Below, piece by piece: positions 30,218 through 39,770 of a stretch of 42,727 nt of DNA; positions within the stretch are counted from its first letter, which is position 1, and the number at the start of each line of letters is the position of its first letter. The position numbers were made by a program, and so were the translations under genes. Source of the stretch: Proteiniclasticum ruminis (GTDB lineage: Bacteria > Bacillota > Clostridia > Clostridiales > Clostridiaceae); assembly GCF_900115135.1 (NCBI RefSeq), contig NZ_FOVK01000015.1:1-42727 (forward strand). Reading direction: 5' to 3'. The notes beneath the pieces are model-generated. The model was given only the letters and a program-made list of their open reading frames with translations, searched no databases and had not been told where the DNA came from.

Positions 30218-31081
30218 ATGGATTGGATTGGCAGAATGAATGAAGTGACTCAGTATGTGGAAGAGAATCTAGAAAACAACATTACAGCTGATACAGCAGC
30301 AAGGCTGGCTGGATGCAGTGAAGATCAGTTTCTGAGGGTATTCTCTTACTTGGCAGAGCAGTATTTTCGTGACTATGTGAGAAACAGAAGACTGACTCAG
30401 GCGGCATTTGATCTTTTGAAGGGAGAAGTAAGAATTCTTGATCTTACGCTAAAATATGGGTATGAGTCTCAAGATGCCTTCAGCAGAGATTTTCGGACAT
30501 ACCACGGAATCCTCCCCTCTAAAGTTCGGAAAGGTGGAGCTTCTCTTCAGTCTTGCCCGAGACTTACGTTTACCTTACAAATGGAAGGGGGAAAAACCAT
30601 GAACTATCAAGTGGAAGAAAGACCAGCCTTTACTGTGCTGGGATCAGTGCATCCAATGAGAACAGAGGAAGCTTTTATGAAAGTGCCTGACATCTGGGCT
30701 TGTGCCTGGAAGGATGGAACCATGGAAAAGCTGAATGAGTGGTACAGTGGACTGAAGCCGGAAGGGTATCTTGGCATTGCAGCCGGTGGGAAATGGGGTG
30801 AAAGCGACAGTATGGAATATATCCTGGGTGTGACCGTGGATGAGGAGAATATGAAAAGTAGAAGTGAAGCTCCAGAAGGATTAGAAAAGAGGTTTTATCC
30901 GTCATCCACCTGGGTGATTCTTAAAGCAGATGGAGAGCTTCCTCAGGCGATTCAGGAAAAGTACAGGGAGTTCTATAAAGAATGGCTGCCTCAGTCCGGC
31001 TTTCGTCTGGCAGATCTTCCTGTCATAGAATGCTATCTGGCAGAGAAAAAACAAGAAATCTGGATTGCAGTGGAAAAGTGA
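30218..31081 (+). CDS. AraC-family regulator with GyrI-like effector domain
   Basis: A 287-residue protein; GAGGTG precedes the ATG. Residues 1-105 are the two AraC HTH units (ITADTAARLAGCSEDQFLRV, LDLTLKYGYESQDAFSRDFR). Residues ~125-287 are a GyrI/Rob-like ligand-binding domain (NYQVEERPAFTVLGSVHPM, GYLGIAAGG, FYKEWLPQSGFRL, VIECYL). This MarA/Rob/BmrR-like architecture senses hydrophobic cations or drugs and controls efflux or detoxification. The beta-lactamase-like gene downstream is a possible but unproven target. Confidence 0.85.
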   Translation: MDWIGRMNEVTQYVEENLENNITADTAARLAGCSEDQFLRVFSYLAEQYFRDYVRNRRLTQAAFDLLKGEVRILDLTLKYGYESQDAFSRDFRTYHGILPSKVRKGGASLQSCPRLTFTLQMEGGKTMNYQVEERPAFTVLGSVHPMRTEEAFMKVPDIWACAWKDGTMEKLNEWYSGLKPEGYLGIAAGGKWGESDSMEYILGVTVDEENMKSRSEAPEGLEKRFYPSSTWVILKADGELPQAIQEKYREFYKEWLPQSGFRLADLPVIECYLAEKKQEIWIAVEK

Positions 31082-31123
31082 GATGAAATCAATACAATCC
31101 ATATAACTCAAATAACGCTAGGA

Positions 31124-31158
31124 TACCGGTTTTTCAAAGGGAGAACCGGTACTTTTTT
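31124..31158 (+). terminator. intrinsic terminator
   Basis: TACCGGTT / AACCGGTA perfect stem with a 12-nt loop, followed by CTTTTTT. Confidence 0.82.
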
Positions 31159-31265
31159 AGTAATATTCTGTTTTTTCTTCTGAATAAAAGCTACAATAAG
31201 AGAATAGAAATGATAGAGTCTCCGAGCTGATTCATATCAGTCAGGACCTGGAAGGGAGTTAGCGT

Positions 31266-32246
31266 ATGGATATTGAAAAGAACATCGGCAAAGACTTCTC
31301 TGGCGTGATATCTGTGGTGGAGAAAGATAAGATCATCTACCAGAAGGCCTTTGGCTATAGAGACCGTGCCAATGAAATCCCAAATACTGTTGATACAAGA
31401 TTTGAGACCGCTTCTGCTGGAAAAGCCTTTGTGGCGGCTGCAATTCTGAAGCTTATTGAAGAGGGGAGTTTGAGCTTTGAGACTGCGCTTGGTGACGTGC
31501 TGGATTTTGATCTACAGGGGATAGATAAAAAGGTTACAGTTTATGAGCTTCTGACCCATACCTCCGGCATTCCCGACTACTTTGATGAATATGTGATGGA
31601 GAACTATGAGGACTTGTGGGTGGAGGTGCCTAATTATCGTATCAGAACCTCCAAAGATCTTCTTCCTCTTTTCATCGACAAGCCAATGATGTATGCAAGA
31701 GGAGAAAAGTTTCAGTATAACAATTCTGGGTATGTGATGCTGGGATTGCTGATAGAAGCTCTGAAAAAGGTTCCTTTTGATGTATACCTTCAGGAAATAA
31801 TCTTTGATCCTGCGGGGATGAAAGATACAGGCTACTTTGAGATGGACAGGCTCCCTGCAAGATGTGCCTATGCCTATATCTATGATGAGGTTAGGGGAGA
31901 CTACAGAAACAATATTTATTCTGTGGATGTGAAAGGAACAGGGGCTGGCGGTGCATTCACGACTGCAGAAGATGTGGAGAAGTTCTGGAAAGCACTGGAA
32001 TCAGGAAAGATCATGTCAAAAGAGATGTTTCATGTGATGAAAAAGCCTCAGGGCAAAGTCTCTTTTTATGGGTACGGGCTGTGGATCCTTGATTTGGATA
32101 CACCCTGTTTTCAGGGAAGTGACCCGGGGGTGAATTTTTACACTTCCTTTGATCTGAAGGAAGAACGCATCATCACCATACTCTCCAATGTAGAATATGA
32201 TGCGGAGACCCTTCATGATCATATCAGGAATGAGCTCAGTAAATAG
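31266..32246 (+). CDS. serine hydrolase, class C beta-lactamase/PBP4* family
   Basis: A 326-residue enzyme. S50-A-G-K53 is the SxxK nucleophile motif, Y151-N152-N153 the YxN motif, and LLTHTSGIPDYF a family hallmark. GAGGAFTTAEDVEKFWKALE follows as usual. There is no signal peptide, so it should be cytosolic, unlike true AmpC beta-lactamases; esterase or D-amino-acid peptidase activity is more likely. The SxxK serine is preceded by A in TASAGK, as in relatives. Gap of 35 bases to the next gene. Confidence 0.85.
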   Translation: MDIEKNIGKDFSGVISVVEKDKIIYQKAFGYRDRANEIPNTVDTRFETASAGKAFVAAAILKLIEEGSLSFETALGDVLDFDLQGIDKKVTVYELLTHTSGIPDYFDEYVMENYEDLWVEVPNYRIRTSKDLLPLFIDKPMMYARGEKFQYNNSGYVMLGLLIEALKKVPFDVYLQEIIFDPAGMKDTGYFEMDRLPARCAYAYIYDEVRGDYRNNIYSVDVKGTGAGGAFTTAEDVEKFWKALESGKIMSKEMFHVMKKPQGKVSFYGYGLWILDLDTPCFQGSDPGVNFYTSFDLKEERIITILSNVEYDAETLHDHIRNELSK

Positions 32247-32281
32247 TTGTCGTCTTAATCTGAATAAACAGGAGGAATCTT

Positions 32282-32830
32282 ATGGGTACGAAACGTAAAG
32301 TTCTTTTAGATCTTGCAGTATCACTGGATGGTTATATTGAGGGGCCTCATGGAGAGATTGACTGGTGCATCATGGAAGAAGAGATGGCTTTTGACCAGTT
32401 TTTGGAAAGAGTGGATACGATTCTTTTTGGCAGAAAGTCCTATGAGCTGTTTCTTCAGTTTCTAAGAAATCCGTTTCTTTCCGAAGAAGACAGATCCATG
32501 ATGGAAACCATGAACAGCAAGAAGAAAGTTGTGTTTTCCAGAAGTCTGACAGTCATAGATGAGGGAAGGATCATATCTGAAAATCTGAAGGAAGAAGTGG
32601 AGAAGCTTTTGCTGGAGCCAGGGAAGGATCTGTGGCTTTATGGAGGCGCCAGCCTCATTGAGGCATTCATGAAAGAAGATCTTGTGGATGAGTACAGACT
32701 CTCGGTGCATCCGGTGCTATTGGGAAGCGGGAAGCCTCTTTTTACAGGCCTTATGGAGCGGAAGAATCTTAAACTGAGAGAAACCAAGTCTTTCCCCTCC
32801 GGAGTTGTGCAGCTGATTTATGAAAAATGA
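32282..32830 (+). CDS. dihydrofolate-reductase-fold protein (RibD C-terminal type)
   Basis: A 182-residue cytosolic protein; GGAGG precedes the ATG. LDLAVSLDGYIEGPHGEIDW, ILFGRKSYELFLQF, LWLYGGASLIEAFM and DEYRLSVHPVLLGSGKPLF are the usual marks of the YyaP/YwjB-like branch. It binds NADPH by fold; the true substrate is unknown and it is not a genuine FolA. Ends four bases into a short overlapping frame. Confidence 0.85.
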   Translation: MGTKRKVLLDLAVSLDGYIEGPHGEIDWCIMEEEMAFDQFLERVDTILFGRKSYELFLQFLRNPFLSEEDRSMMETMNSKKKVVFSRSLTVIDEGRIISENLKEEVEKLLLEPGKDLWLYGGASLIEAFMKEDLVDEYRLSVHPVLLGSGKPLFTGLMERKNLKLRETKSFPSGVVQLIYEK

Positions 32831-32960
32831 AGTTTTTCATGAGAAAGTCCCTAAAGAATCCCGGACTTCGGACTATGAGGTGTTTATGGACAATCAGACA
32901 GAGGAAGAGGTCGCCTGGGTATTAAAAAAACTCCTTGAAAAAATCGGAGACTGTTTTTAG
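32820..32960 (+). CDS. possible 46-residue protein overlapping the previous gene
   Basis: ATG at 32820 overlaps the previous stop by eleven bases. The product reads MKNEVFHEKVPKESRTSDYE, then DNQTEEEVAWVLKKLLEKIG: charged and helical, with coding-like composition. No ribosome site apart from coupling. It could be the remnant of a larger gene. Confidence 0.35.
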   Translation: MKNEVFHEKVPKESRTSDYEVFMDNQTEEEVAWVLKKLLEKIGDCF

Positions 32961-33056
32961 GTGGGGTCTTAGAAAAAGCCGATTTCAGAGTAAATATTCA
33001 TCTGAAGTGACCGATAGAAATAAGAGAAAAATTCTAGACTTTATAAGGAGAGCCTT

Positions 33057-34121
33057 ATGCCGTGTAAAAGATGTGAATCCATACCAATTTTTGATCACAA
33101 TGTACAAGATTATTATATTACGCTCCCCACAGACCATCATGTGGAAGGGTTTGAAAAATCTCTAGCGAAAAAAGGTCTGATGTTTGAGAAGATGGAAGAA
33201 GGCTATTTCATCGAGAAGCTGGAAGGAGAGGAGTTCATTTCCTATCTTGCCACTACGGTATTTAACTCGGTGGAGAAAAAGGATGTGAGAATCCTGAAGA
33301 TCCCCCATGGGAAATCTTTGAGCTTCTGCGATCTTAAAAACTACAGAAGTCTCGAAGAATGGGAAAGACTTGAAGCAAATGAAGAAGTGCTCTCCATTAT
33401 CCAAGAAAAAAGAATCCGTACCCTGTTTCAGCCCATCATTGAGGTGGAGACGGGAGAAATCTATGGCTATGAAGCCCTCAGCCGAGGTGTTCAAAAGGAT
33501 GGACTTCTGATGAATCCAGGGAAACTCTTCTCTGAAGCAAAAGCCATGGATCTTCTCTTCAATCTGGACAAGGTCTGCAGAGAAGCGTCCATTAGAGCTG
33601 CTGCTAAGCTGAATCTAACCAAGAAGCTCTTTATTAATTTTATTCCCACGGCCATTTATGAACCTTCCCTCTGTCTTCAGTCCACAGCAAAAACCCTCAG
33701 TGAGGTAGGCCTTTCTCCAGACCAGGTGGTCTTTGAAGTGGTGGAGACAGAAAGAGTGGAAGATTTTAATCATCTCAACAGAATTCTTGATTATTACCGC
33801 AATCGGGGATATTCCACGGCACTGGATGACATCGGCAGTGGGTACTCGAACATTGAAACACTTCTGAACTTGAAACCCAATTATATGAAGATTGATATGG
33901 ATGTGATCAGGAACATTCATGAGAACCTGAAGAATCAGACGGTACTGTCTGACTTTATCGGTAATGCCAGAAAAATTGGAGCGAAAATACTGGCGGAAGG
34001 CATTGAGTGTCAGGAAGAATATGAATACCTGAAAAGTGCAGGAGTAGATCTCTGTCAAGGATACTATTTTGGTAAACCTCAGGAAGGTCTTTTGGAGAAA
34101 ACATTTCTGATGAACTTATAA
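33057..34121 (+). CDS. EAL-domain c-di-GMP phosphodiesterase-like protein
   Basis: A 354-residue soluble protein; AAGGAG six bases before the ATG. The EAL domain spans about 118-350: FQPIIEVETGEIYGYEALSR (E139-A140-L141), LDDIGSGYSN, KIDMDVI, LAEGIE and QGYYFGKP, so metal- and substrate-binding residues look intact. The N terminus starts CKRCE (C3, C6), perhaps half a zinc-binding site, followed by a ~100-residue region resembling the N-terminal part of bacillus-type EAL proteins. Expected to linearise c-di-GMP. Confidence 0.88.
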   Translation: MPCKRCESIPIFDHNVQDYYITLPTDHHVEGFEKSLAKKGLMFEKMEEGYFIEKLEGEEFISYLATTVFNSVEKKDVRILKIPHGKSLSFCDLKNYRSLEEWERLEANEEVLSIIQEKRIRTLFQPIIEVETGEIYGYEALSRGVQKDGLLMNPGKLFSEAKAMDLLFNLDKVCREASIRAAAKLNLTKKLFINFIPTAIYEPSLCLQSTAKTLSEVGLSPDQVVFEVVETERVEDFNHLNRILDYYRNRGYSTALDDIGSGYSNIETLLNLKPNYMKIDMDVIRNIHENLKNQTVLSDFIGNARKIGAKILAEGIECQEEYEYLKSAGVDLCQGYYFGKPQEGLLEKTFLMNL

Positions 34122-34129
34122 AATGATAG

Positions 34130-34165
34130 GAACAGCACGGGTTTTTATGCCAGTGCTTTTTTAGT
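34130..34165 (+). terminator. weak terminator
   Basis: GCACGG with CCAGTGC around a T-rich loop, then TTTTTT; imperfect stem. Confidence 0.45.
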
Positions 34166-34394
34166 ATGGCATTTGAGAAGGTTTACGCGAGGACATTCCT
34201 CTTTCCTATAGCACAAATTGTATATAAAGTCACAATAAGCATAAAGATTGATTGACCTTTGACAAATATATCTGATAGACTTTAGTGGTTAACGATTGAT
34301 TACCAAAAGGAATGGCCATCAAGGAGTATGAACACCGTTCTCAAGGTACTGTAAGAATGAATCTGGGCTGATTGAGCTCAGGAAGGAGCAAAGT

Positions 34395-36662
34395 TTGAAG
34401 AAAAGCAGAATCAAAAATCTGGACTTACGGTATTTTGCCATACCATTTTCCATCATATTTGCTCTGTTCTCTGTCTTCATGTACCGGGATGTCATGCAAC
34501 GGGTGGAGGGAATGAATGAGGAACTGGAACACTATGCTTTGGCAATTACAGACAGGTATACCTCATCCTTACTCAATGCCAGCGATGCTCAAGAGATCAT
34601 AGAACAGCTGCTGGAAGATAAACTTCAGATTGTAAGTGAAGCCATTCTTTTACTGGAAGACCGCAAGGACAGCGATAAACTCACAGAGATTGGAGAGCGC
34701 TTTCAAGTGGATGAGATTCATCTATATGATCCATCAGGAGAAATCATCTATAGTAAAGAAAACAAGTATGTGGGATGGAAAGCCTATGAGGGACATCCAG
34801 TAGATGCCTTTATGAAAAGCGGAGAGAAGTATCTTGTAGAGGATATCCGCAAAGATTCTGAAAGTGAGAATTACTACAAGTATGCTTATATCAGGGATGC
34901 GGATGGCAGCTTCATACAGATCGGCATTCATACAGATAAGATCCGGTATTTTCTGGATCGTTTTACAATGCAGAGAATGCTGGATCAGCTGGCAGATTAT
35001 GATTACATCCACAATCTGATGTTCATCAGCAGCGACCTTAAAGTGGAAGCGAGCAGTCTTAAAGAATACATCGGAAGGCCCGCAGCGGAAAATCAGTTTG
35101 TGAAGACACTTGCCACAGGGGAGATCCACACAGAGCGAACGGTTCTAAAGAATCAGGAAGTATTCAGAGTCTCTGTACCTGTGAAAAGAAATGGCTACAA
35201 CTATGGCATTCTGGCAGTGTACTGGGAAACGGCACAAAGCAGCGCTGAGATCAGAGGAATCATCTTTCAGGGAGTTCTTAAATTCACAGTAGTATCTGTC
35301 ATGCTATTTTCTATTATGTATTATGGATATCGGAAAAACAGGAGAAATATACAGCTTGCTTTTTATGATGAGCTTACAGGTCTTCCCAATCAGACGTATC
35401 TGGAAGATCATTTGGAAGAACTTCTCACCCACGGAAAGCAAAAAAAAGTGGCACTGATGATGCTGAACTGCAATAACTTTAAAGTGCTCAACATGACCTA
35501 TGGATACCGGTATGGCAATGATATCCTGAAGGAGATGGCGAAGAAGCTGGAAGCCATCACCGGAAAAAACAGAAAGATATTCCGGTTTGATGGAGACAGG
35601 TTTGCTGTGGTGGTTGGGGACTATAAAGATAAGGATCAGCTGAGAGAACTGGGGGAAGAAGTACTGAGTCTTTTTAAGCATCCCATCTCTACTGCAGCAG
35701 GCAGTCAGTTCCTGTCCATGGAACTCAGTATTGTGGAGAATAAGAATCAGAAAAATACATCCGATAAGATGATTCAAGATGCCGCTTTGGCGTTATCAAG
35801 TATCAACCACAATGAGCAGTTTGCCATCTCATTTTATGAGGAAGCCATGGAGGACCAGCTGAAAAGACAGGACCGTATAGAAAAGGTACTTCGTGGATGC
35901 ATCCTGAATTTTGATGATGAACAGTTTTCTCTTGCTTTCCAGCCTAAGGTGAATCTTGCGACGAATGAAGTAGAAGGATTTGAGGCTTTGGCCAGACTGA
36001 ATGTAGAAGGGGTAGGACCGATTTCTCCATTGGAATTTATCAGCATAGCGGAAGAACGTCATCTGATCTATGACCTGGGGAACCTGATTTTCTGGAGAAC
36101 CGGACAGTTTCTGGAAAAGCTGAAAGAGAGGGGTTATGAGGATATGACTGTGTCAGTGAATGTTTCTGGAATACAGCTGCTGAGAGAGACATTTCTTACT
36201 GATTTTCAGAACATCCTGAAGATTTGCAGCATCAGCCCAGAGCGTTTGGAGCTGGAAATCACAGAATCCGTACTTCTCAGCAACTATGAGCTGGTGAACA
36301 GAAAACTGGAGCAGATCAAAGAAAAAGGGATCCTCATCTCTCTGGATGACTTCGGCACAGGATTCTCCTCTCTCTCCAGACTGAGGGACATGAACATTGA
36401 TATTGTGAAGATTGACAAGTACTTTATTGATAAGATTGTAGAACATAGTGAGGATAAGCTCATCACAGCGGATATCATTTCCATGGCGCACAAATTTGGG
36501 CTACAGGCTGTGGCTGAAGGCGTGGAAGAAAAACTACAGATGGATTATCTCATAAAGTATCACTGCGATGTGGTTCAGGGATACTATATCAGTAAACCTC
36601 TATCAGCAAAGGAAGCAGTGGTTTTTCTCGACGAAAAGAAACAGAATAAAACAGATCAGTAA
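34395..36662 (+). CDS. membrane-bound sensor with degenerate GGDEF and intact EAL domain
   Basis: A 755-residue protein from TTG (GGAAGGAG six bases upstream). Helix 1 is at 12-30 and helix 2 at about 290-312, enclosing a ~255-residue extracellular sensor (Cache-like: VDEIHLYDPSGEIIYSKENK). The GGDEF domain (about 320-490) has DGDRF (399-403) in place of GGDEF and LNCNNF in place of the metal-binding D, so it is unlikely to make c-di-GMP. The EAL domain is intact (E530-A531-L532; LDDFGTGFSSL; AEGVE; QGYYISKP). It is thus a probable phosphodiesterase controlled by an outside signal. Confidence 0.88.
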   Translation: MKKSRIKNLDLRYFAIPFSIIFALFSVFMYRDVMQRVEGMNEELEHYALAITDRYTSSLLNASDAQEIIEQLLEDKLQIVSEAILLLEDRKDSDKLTEIGERFQVDEIHLYDPSGEIIYSKENKYVGWKAYEGHPVDAFMKSGEKYLVEDIRKDSESENYYKYAYIRDADGSFIQIGIHTDKIRYFLDRFTMQRMLDQLADYDYIHNLMFISSDLKVEASSLKEYIGRPAAENQFVKTLATGEIHTERTVLKNQEVFRVSVPVKRNGYNYGILAVYWETAQSSAEIRGIIFQGVLKFTVVSVMLFSIMYYGYRKNRRNIQLAFYDELTGLPNQTYLEDHLEELLTHGKQKKVALMMLNCNNFKVLNMTYGYRYGNDILKEMAKKLEAITGKNRKIFRFDGDRFAVVVGDYKDKDQLRELGEEVLSLFKHPISTAAGSQFLSMELSIVENKNQKNTSDKMIQDAALALSSINHNEQFAISFYEEAMEDQLKRQDRIEKVLRGCILNFDDEQFSLAFQPKVNLATNEVEGFEALARLNVEGVGPISPLEFISIAEERHLIYDLGNLIFWRTGQFLEKLKERGYEDMTVSVNVSGIQLLRETFLTDFQNILKICSISPERLELEITESVLLSNYELVNRKLEQIKEKGILISLDDFGTGFSSLSRLRDMNIDIVKIDKYFIDKIVEHSEDKLITADIISMAHKFGLQAVAEGVEEKLQMDYLIKYHCDVVQGYYISKPLSAKEAVVFLDEKKQNKTDQ

Positions 36663-36698
36663 AAGCAGCAGGTTTGTTTTATAAAGGAGGGGGTCGAT

Positions 36699-37499
36699 TT
36701 GAAGAAGTATAAGATTGGCGAATTTTCAAGATTTATGGGCGTCAGTCTGAAAACACTAAAGCATTACGAGAAGTATGAGATTGTAGTACCAGAAGTGGAT
36801 GATGACTCCAATTACCGGTACTACAGCTATATGCATGGAGGACGAATGCTCCGCAGCAGGTGCTTCACCCAGCTGGGTTTTACAGTAAAAGAGACTTCTG
36901 AAATCATGACACAAAAGAGTTGCGAAAGCATTGTGGAAGTGCTGGACAGTAAAGAGGAGGAGCATCAGAGGGAGATGCTGCTTCTAAGGCTTAAGATTCA
37001 GCGGTTGAAGGAAATCAGAAAGAAGTATCTGCTGATCAGGGATCATGCCAACGGGTACAGTATTGAAAACAGAAAAGCATACTATTTTCTGAAGCATGTC
37101 CACGATGATGAGTTTATCCCTGGGACTGTATGGAATACTGCTGAGATGCTTATGGAGCTGCAGCCCCATGTTTTGCAGCTTGCATACCACTATAAAGAAG
37201 AATTGGATAAATGCTCTGCAAAGAATAATCTGGGATTGGGGATCTCAAAAGAGACTGCGGAGCAGCTGATGCGTATCATTCCGGAGACGATGGTGCTATT
37301 GGAAGAGCAGAAGTGTTTCTTGTATTATTATAGTGCACCTTATCAAGAAGGAACGAAGGATATAATATTGAAAGATGCCATGGCACTTATGCAAAAAGAG
37401 GGATGGACCCTGGCGGGAGATGTTGTTGAAGGCGGATATGATCAGTATATTGACGGTAAAAGAATATATCAATGCTTAATTTGGATTCCAATCCATTGA
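36699..37499 (+). CDS. MerR-family regulator
   Basis: A 266-residue regulator from TTG (AAAGGAGGGGG upstream). The HTH is YKIGEFSRFMGVSLKTLKHY then YEIVVPEVDDDSNYRYYSYM; a coiled-coil dimerisation helix follows (EEEHQREMLLLRLKIQRLKE). The C-terminal ~140 residues look like a ligand domain of GyrI type (AGDVVEGGYDQYIDGKR). It probably binds the 19-bp-spacer promoter at 37656, just downstream of its own terminator, and so controls the fumarate-reductase-like gene. Confidence 0.85.
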   Translation: MKKYKIGEFSRFMGVSLKTLKHYEKYEIVVPEVDDDSNYRYYSYMHGGRMLRSRCFTQLGFTVKETSEIMTQKSCESIVEVLDSKEEEHQREMLLLRLKIQRLKEIRKKYLLIRDHANGYSIENRKAYYFLKHVHDDEFIPGTVWNTAEMLMELQPHVLQLAYHYKEELDKCSAKNNLGLGISKETAEQLMRIIPETMVLLEEQKCFLYYYSAPYQEGTKDIILKDAMALMQKEGWTLAGDVVEGGYDQYIDGKRIYQCLIWIPIH

Positions 37500-37545
37500 A
37501 ACGGCTGCTTTAAGACGGATAAAGCGGTCGTTTTTATTTTGTTTG
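37498..37545 (+). terminator. terminator of the MerR gene
   Basis: AAACGGCTGCTTT pairs with AAAGCGGTCGTTT (two wobbles) around a 9-nt loop and is followed by TTTATTTTG. Confidence 0.82.
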
Positions 37546-37655
37546 GACTTTACGAGTTCCGGTGAAAAGTTCCACTTCTTCATTGGGGCAGTTTATGCAT
37601 ATGGAGCACAGGAAGAACTTGCCAGATTCTATTTCATAGAATAATGAAATAGGGC

Positions 37656-37686
37656 TTGAGTTGACCCTAGGGGTCAAGCTTATACT
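37656..37686 (+). promoter_or_regulatory. MerR-type promoter/operator
   Basis: TTGAGT (37656-37661) and TATACT (37681-37686) are 19 bases apart, longer than the usual 17, and the spacer holds the palindrome TTGACCC-TAG-GGGTCAA. A long spacer filled with a dyad is the signature of promoters that MerR proteins untwist to activate. Confidence 0.78.
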
Positions 37687-37723
37687 TACTTTAGTTAAAA
37701 TAATAACAAAAAGGAGTATCGCA

Positions 37724-39670
37724 ATGAAAAAAATCGTATCTGCAGTCTTGCTGTTGGCTCTTACAGGTTCACTTGCTGGCTGTAAAGAAAATGAAACTGT
37801 AAAGAAACCTGAAGAAGGAAATGAAACATCCCAGAATTATTCAGCAGGAACTTTTACGGGGATTGCCAAAGGACACAATGGTGACATTGAGGTAGAGGTT
37901 GAATTTACAGAGAATGAGATTTCTTCTGTCAAAGTGACGAATCACAAGGAGACTGAGGGAATCTCAGACCCTGCACTAACTAACATTCCACAGAAGATCA
38001 TAGAGAATCAGTCGTTAAATATTGATGTTGTAAGTGGAGCAACCAATTCCAGCACAGGGATACTGAATGCGGTGGAAGATGCCGTGAAGCAGGCTGGTGG
38101 AGATGTTACTGCTTTAAGAAATAAAGAGAAGCCGGTCGTAGAAGCAAAGGTAGAAGAAGTGGTGACAGATGTAGTGGTTGTAGGTGGGGGAGCCTCCGGT
38201 TCTGCAGCTGCAGTGGCAGCATCAGAATCTGGAGCAAAAGTGATTCTGCTGGAAAAGGCTGCATCCGTTAGCGGAGCGGGGGCGATGGCAGGTGTGCTGT
38301 TTGCAGACCACAGCTCACTTCAAGTGGAAGCGGGAAAAGAAGTCGACAGTGAATGGCTTTATGACCAGTTCACAAAGGGAAGCAACTATTACTCTAATTC
38401 CAGACTTGTCAGTGCAATTATTGATAAATCCGCATCAACAGTTGACTGGCTCATAGAAAACGGTGTGAATCTGGTTCTTCTGGATGCTGGACAAGGGGCA
38501 CAGTATGCCCATGTAGGTATGCCTGCCACGGCCCATGGGTATGTAGATGGAGGTAGTGTGGCGATTAAAACGCTGCATGACAAGGTGGTTTCGTACGGCA
38601 ATGAGGTTCTTTATGAGACTGCTGGTGAATCTATTTTATTTGATGAGAACAATAAAGTCGCTGGAGTCATCGCAAAAAAGGCGGATGGAACAGAACTGAG
38701 AATACATGCAGACTCCGTAATTCTTGCCACCGGTGGTTTTGGTGGAAATAAGGATATGATGGCAGAGGTGTTTGGTGAGAAGGCAGGTACGGGTCTTATA
38801 AGTACCGCTACAGGGGATGGAATCAATATGGCCTGGTCTGCTGGAGCAATGGAAGCAGGCCTTGATGTAGCCCAGTGGTTTGGCATGAGATATGATTCTG
38901 AGAATTCAAAAAAGATGGGAAATACATCAGATCTTACAAAACTTGTGAGAAATCCTCTTCTCTTTGTCAATAACGAAGGAGTAAGATTCGGGAATGAAGA
39001 AGAAGCTTATGAAAGCGCTGCTTTAGGAACCATGATGTATAACCAGCCAAATGCAGAGATGTATATTATTTTAGATACTGCACTCATAGAAAGCGTGAAA
39101 GAAAAAGGTCTAGCTGAAGTATTTGTGGATCGCTGGGCTCATATGTATGGTCAGGGAATCAAGTTTTCAGAAGCAGGACATGTTACGGATATTGATGCCA
39201 GCACGGAAGAGTGGAGAGCACCTAAAGATTATACTGATACCATGGAAGAGGCTGTAAAAGCAGGAGTCGCGGTAAAGGCAGATACCATTGAAGAACTTGC
39301 AGCACTCCTGGATGCACCCTATCTTGTGGAAGAAGTGGCACATTACAATGAAATGGCAGCTCGAGGGGAAGACAATCAGTTTTACAAAGATGCCAAATTT
39401 ATGTATCCTGTCAATAATGGTCCTTTTTATGCCGTTATTGTTAATTTAAGATGTCTAGGTACGTTAGGTGGAGTTGCCATCAATGAGAATATCCAGGCCA
39501 TCGATGGAGAGGGGAATCCTATTGAAAATCTATGGGTTGCAGGTGCTGATGCAGGCGGAATCTATGGAAACAATTATGTTACCTTCGAAGGAGGAACTTT
39601 AGGATTCGCCTATAATTCCGGTAGAATCGCTGGTGAAAAAGCAGCTGTTAATGCTAAGAATGAGAACTAG
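37724..39670 (+). CDS. flavinylated fumarate-reductase-like lipoprotein (FMN-binding + FAD-binding 2)
   Basis: A 648-residue protein; AAGGAG precedes the ATG. Signal peptide with lipobox LAGC (C20), so it is anchored outside the membrane. An FMN-binding domain (about 40-125) has the ApbE flavinylation motif SGAT (S104-T107). The FAD domain (about 168-640) starts VVVVGGGASGSAAAVAAS and ends FEGGTLGFAYNSGRIAG. This is the architecture of extracellular flavin-dependent reductases of fumarate, urocanate or similar acceptors in anaerobic respiration. Neither ApbE nor a quinone-reducing partner is in the window. The acceptor is unknown. Confidence 0.9.
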   Translation: MKKIVSAVLLLALTGSLAGCKENETVKKPEEGNETSQNYSAGTFTGIAKGHNGDIEVEVEFTENEISSVKVTNHKETEGISDPALTNIPQKIIENQSLNIDVVSGATNSSTGILNAVEDAVKQAGGDVTALRNKEKPVVEAKVEEVVTDVVVVGGGASGSAAAVAASESGAKVILLEKAASVSGAGAMAGVLFADHSSLQVEAGKEVDSEWLYDQFTKGSNYYSNSRLVSAIIDKSASTVDWLIENGVNLVLLDAGQGAQYAHVGMPATAHGYVDGGSVAIKTLHDKVVSYGNEVLYETAGESILFDENNKVAGVIAKKADGTELRIHADSVILATGGFGGNKDMMAEVFGEKAGTGLISTATGDGINMAWSAGAMEAGLDVAQWFGMRYDSENSKKMGNTSDLTKLVRNPLLFVNNEGVRFGNEEEAYESAALGTMMYNQPNAEMYIILDTALIESVKEKGLAEVFVDRWAHMYGQGIKFSEAGHVTDIDASTEEWRAPKDYTDTMEEAVKAGVAVKADTIEELAALLDAPYLVEEVAHYNEMAARGEDNQFYKDAKFMYPVNNGPFYAVIVNLRCLGTLGGVAINENIQAIDGEGNPIENLWVAGADAGGIYGNNYVTFEGGTLGFAYNSGRIAGEKAAVNAKNEN

Positions 39671-39736
39671 TTGGGATGATTTGGGACCAGAGTAGATTTC
39701 ATTAGAAGTAAAGTGCTTGCATATATGGAAGATCGG

Positions 39737-39770
39737 AGGACGGAACGAAAGCAGCCGTCCTTTTATTTTT
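39737..39770 (+). terminator. intrinsic terminator
   Basis: AGGACGG / CCGTCCT stem with a 12-nt loop, followed by TTTATTTTT. Confidence 0.8.
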
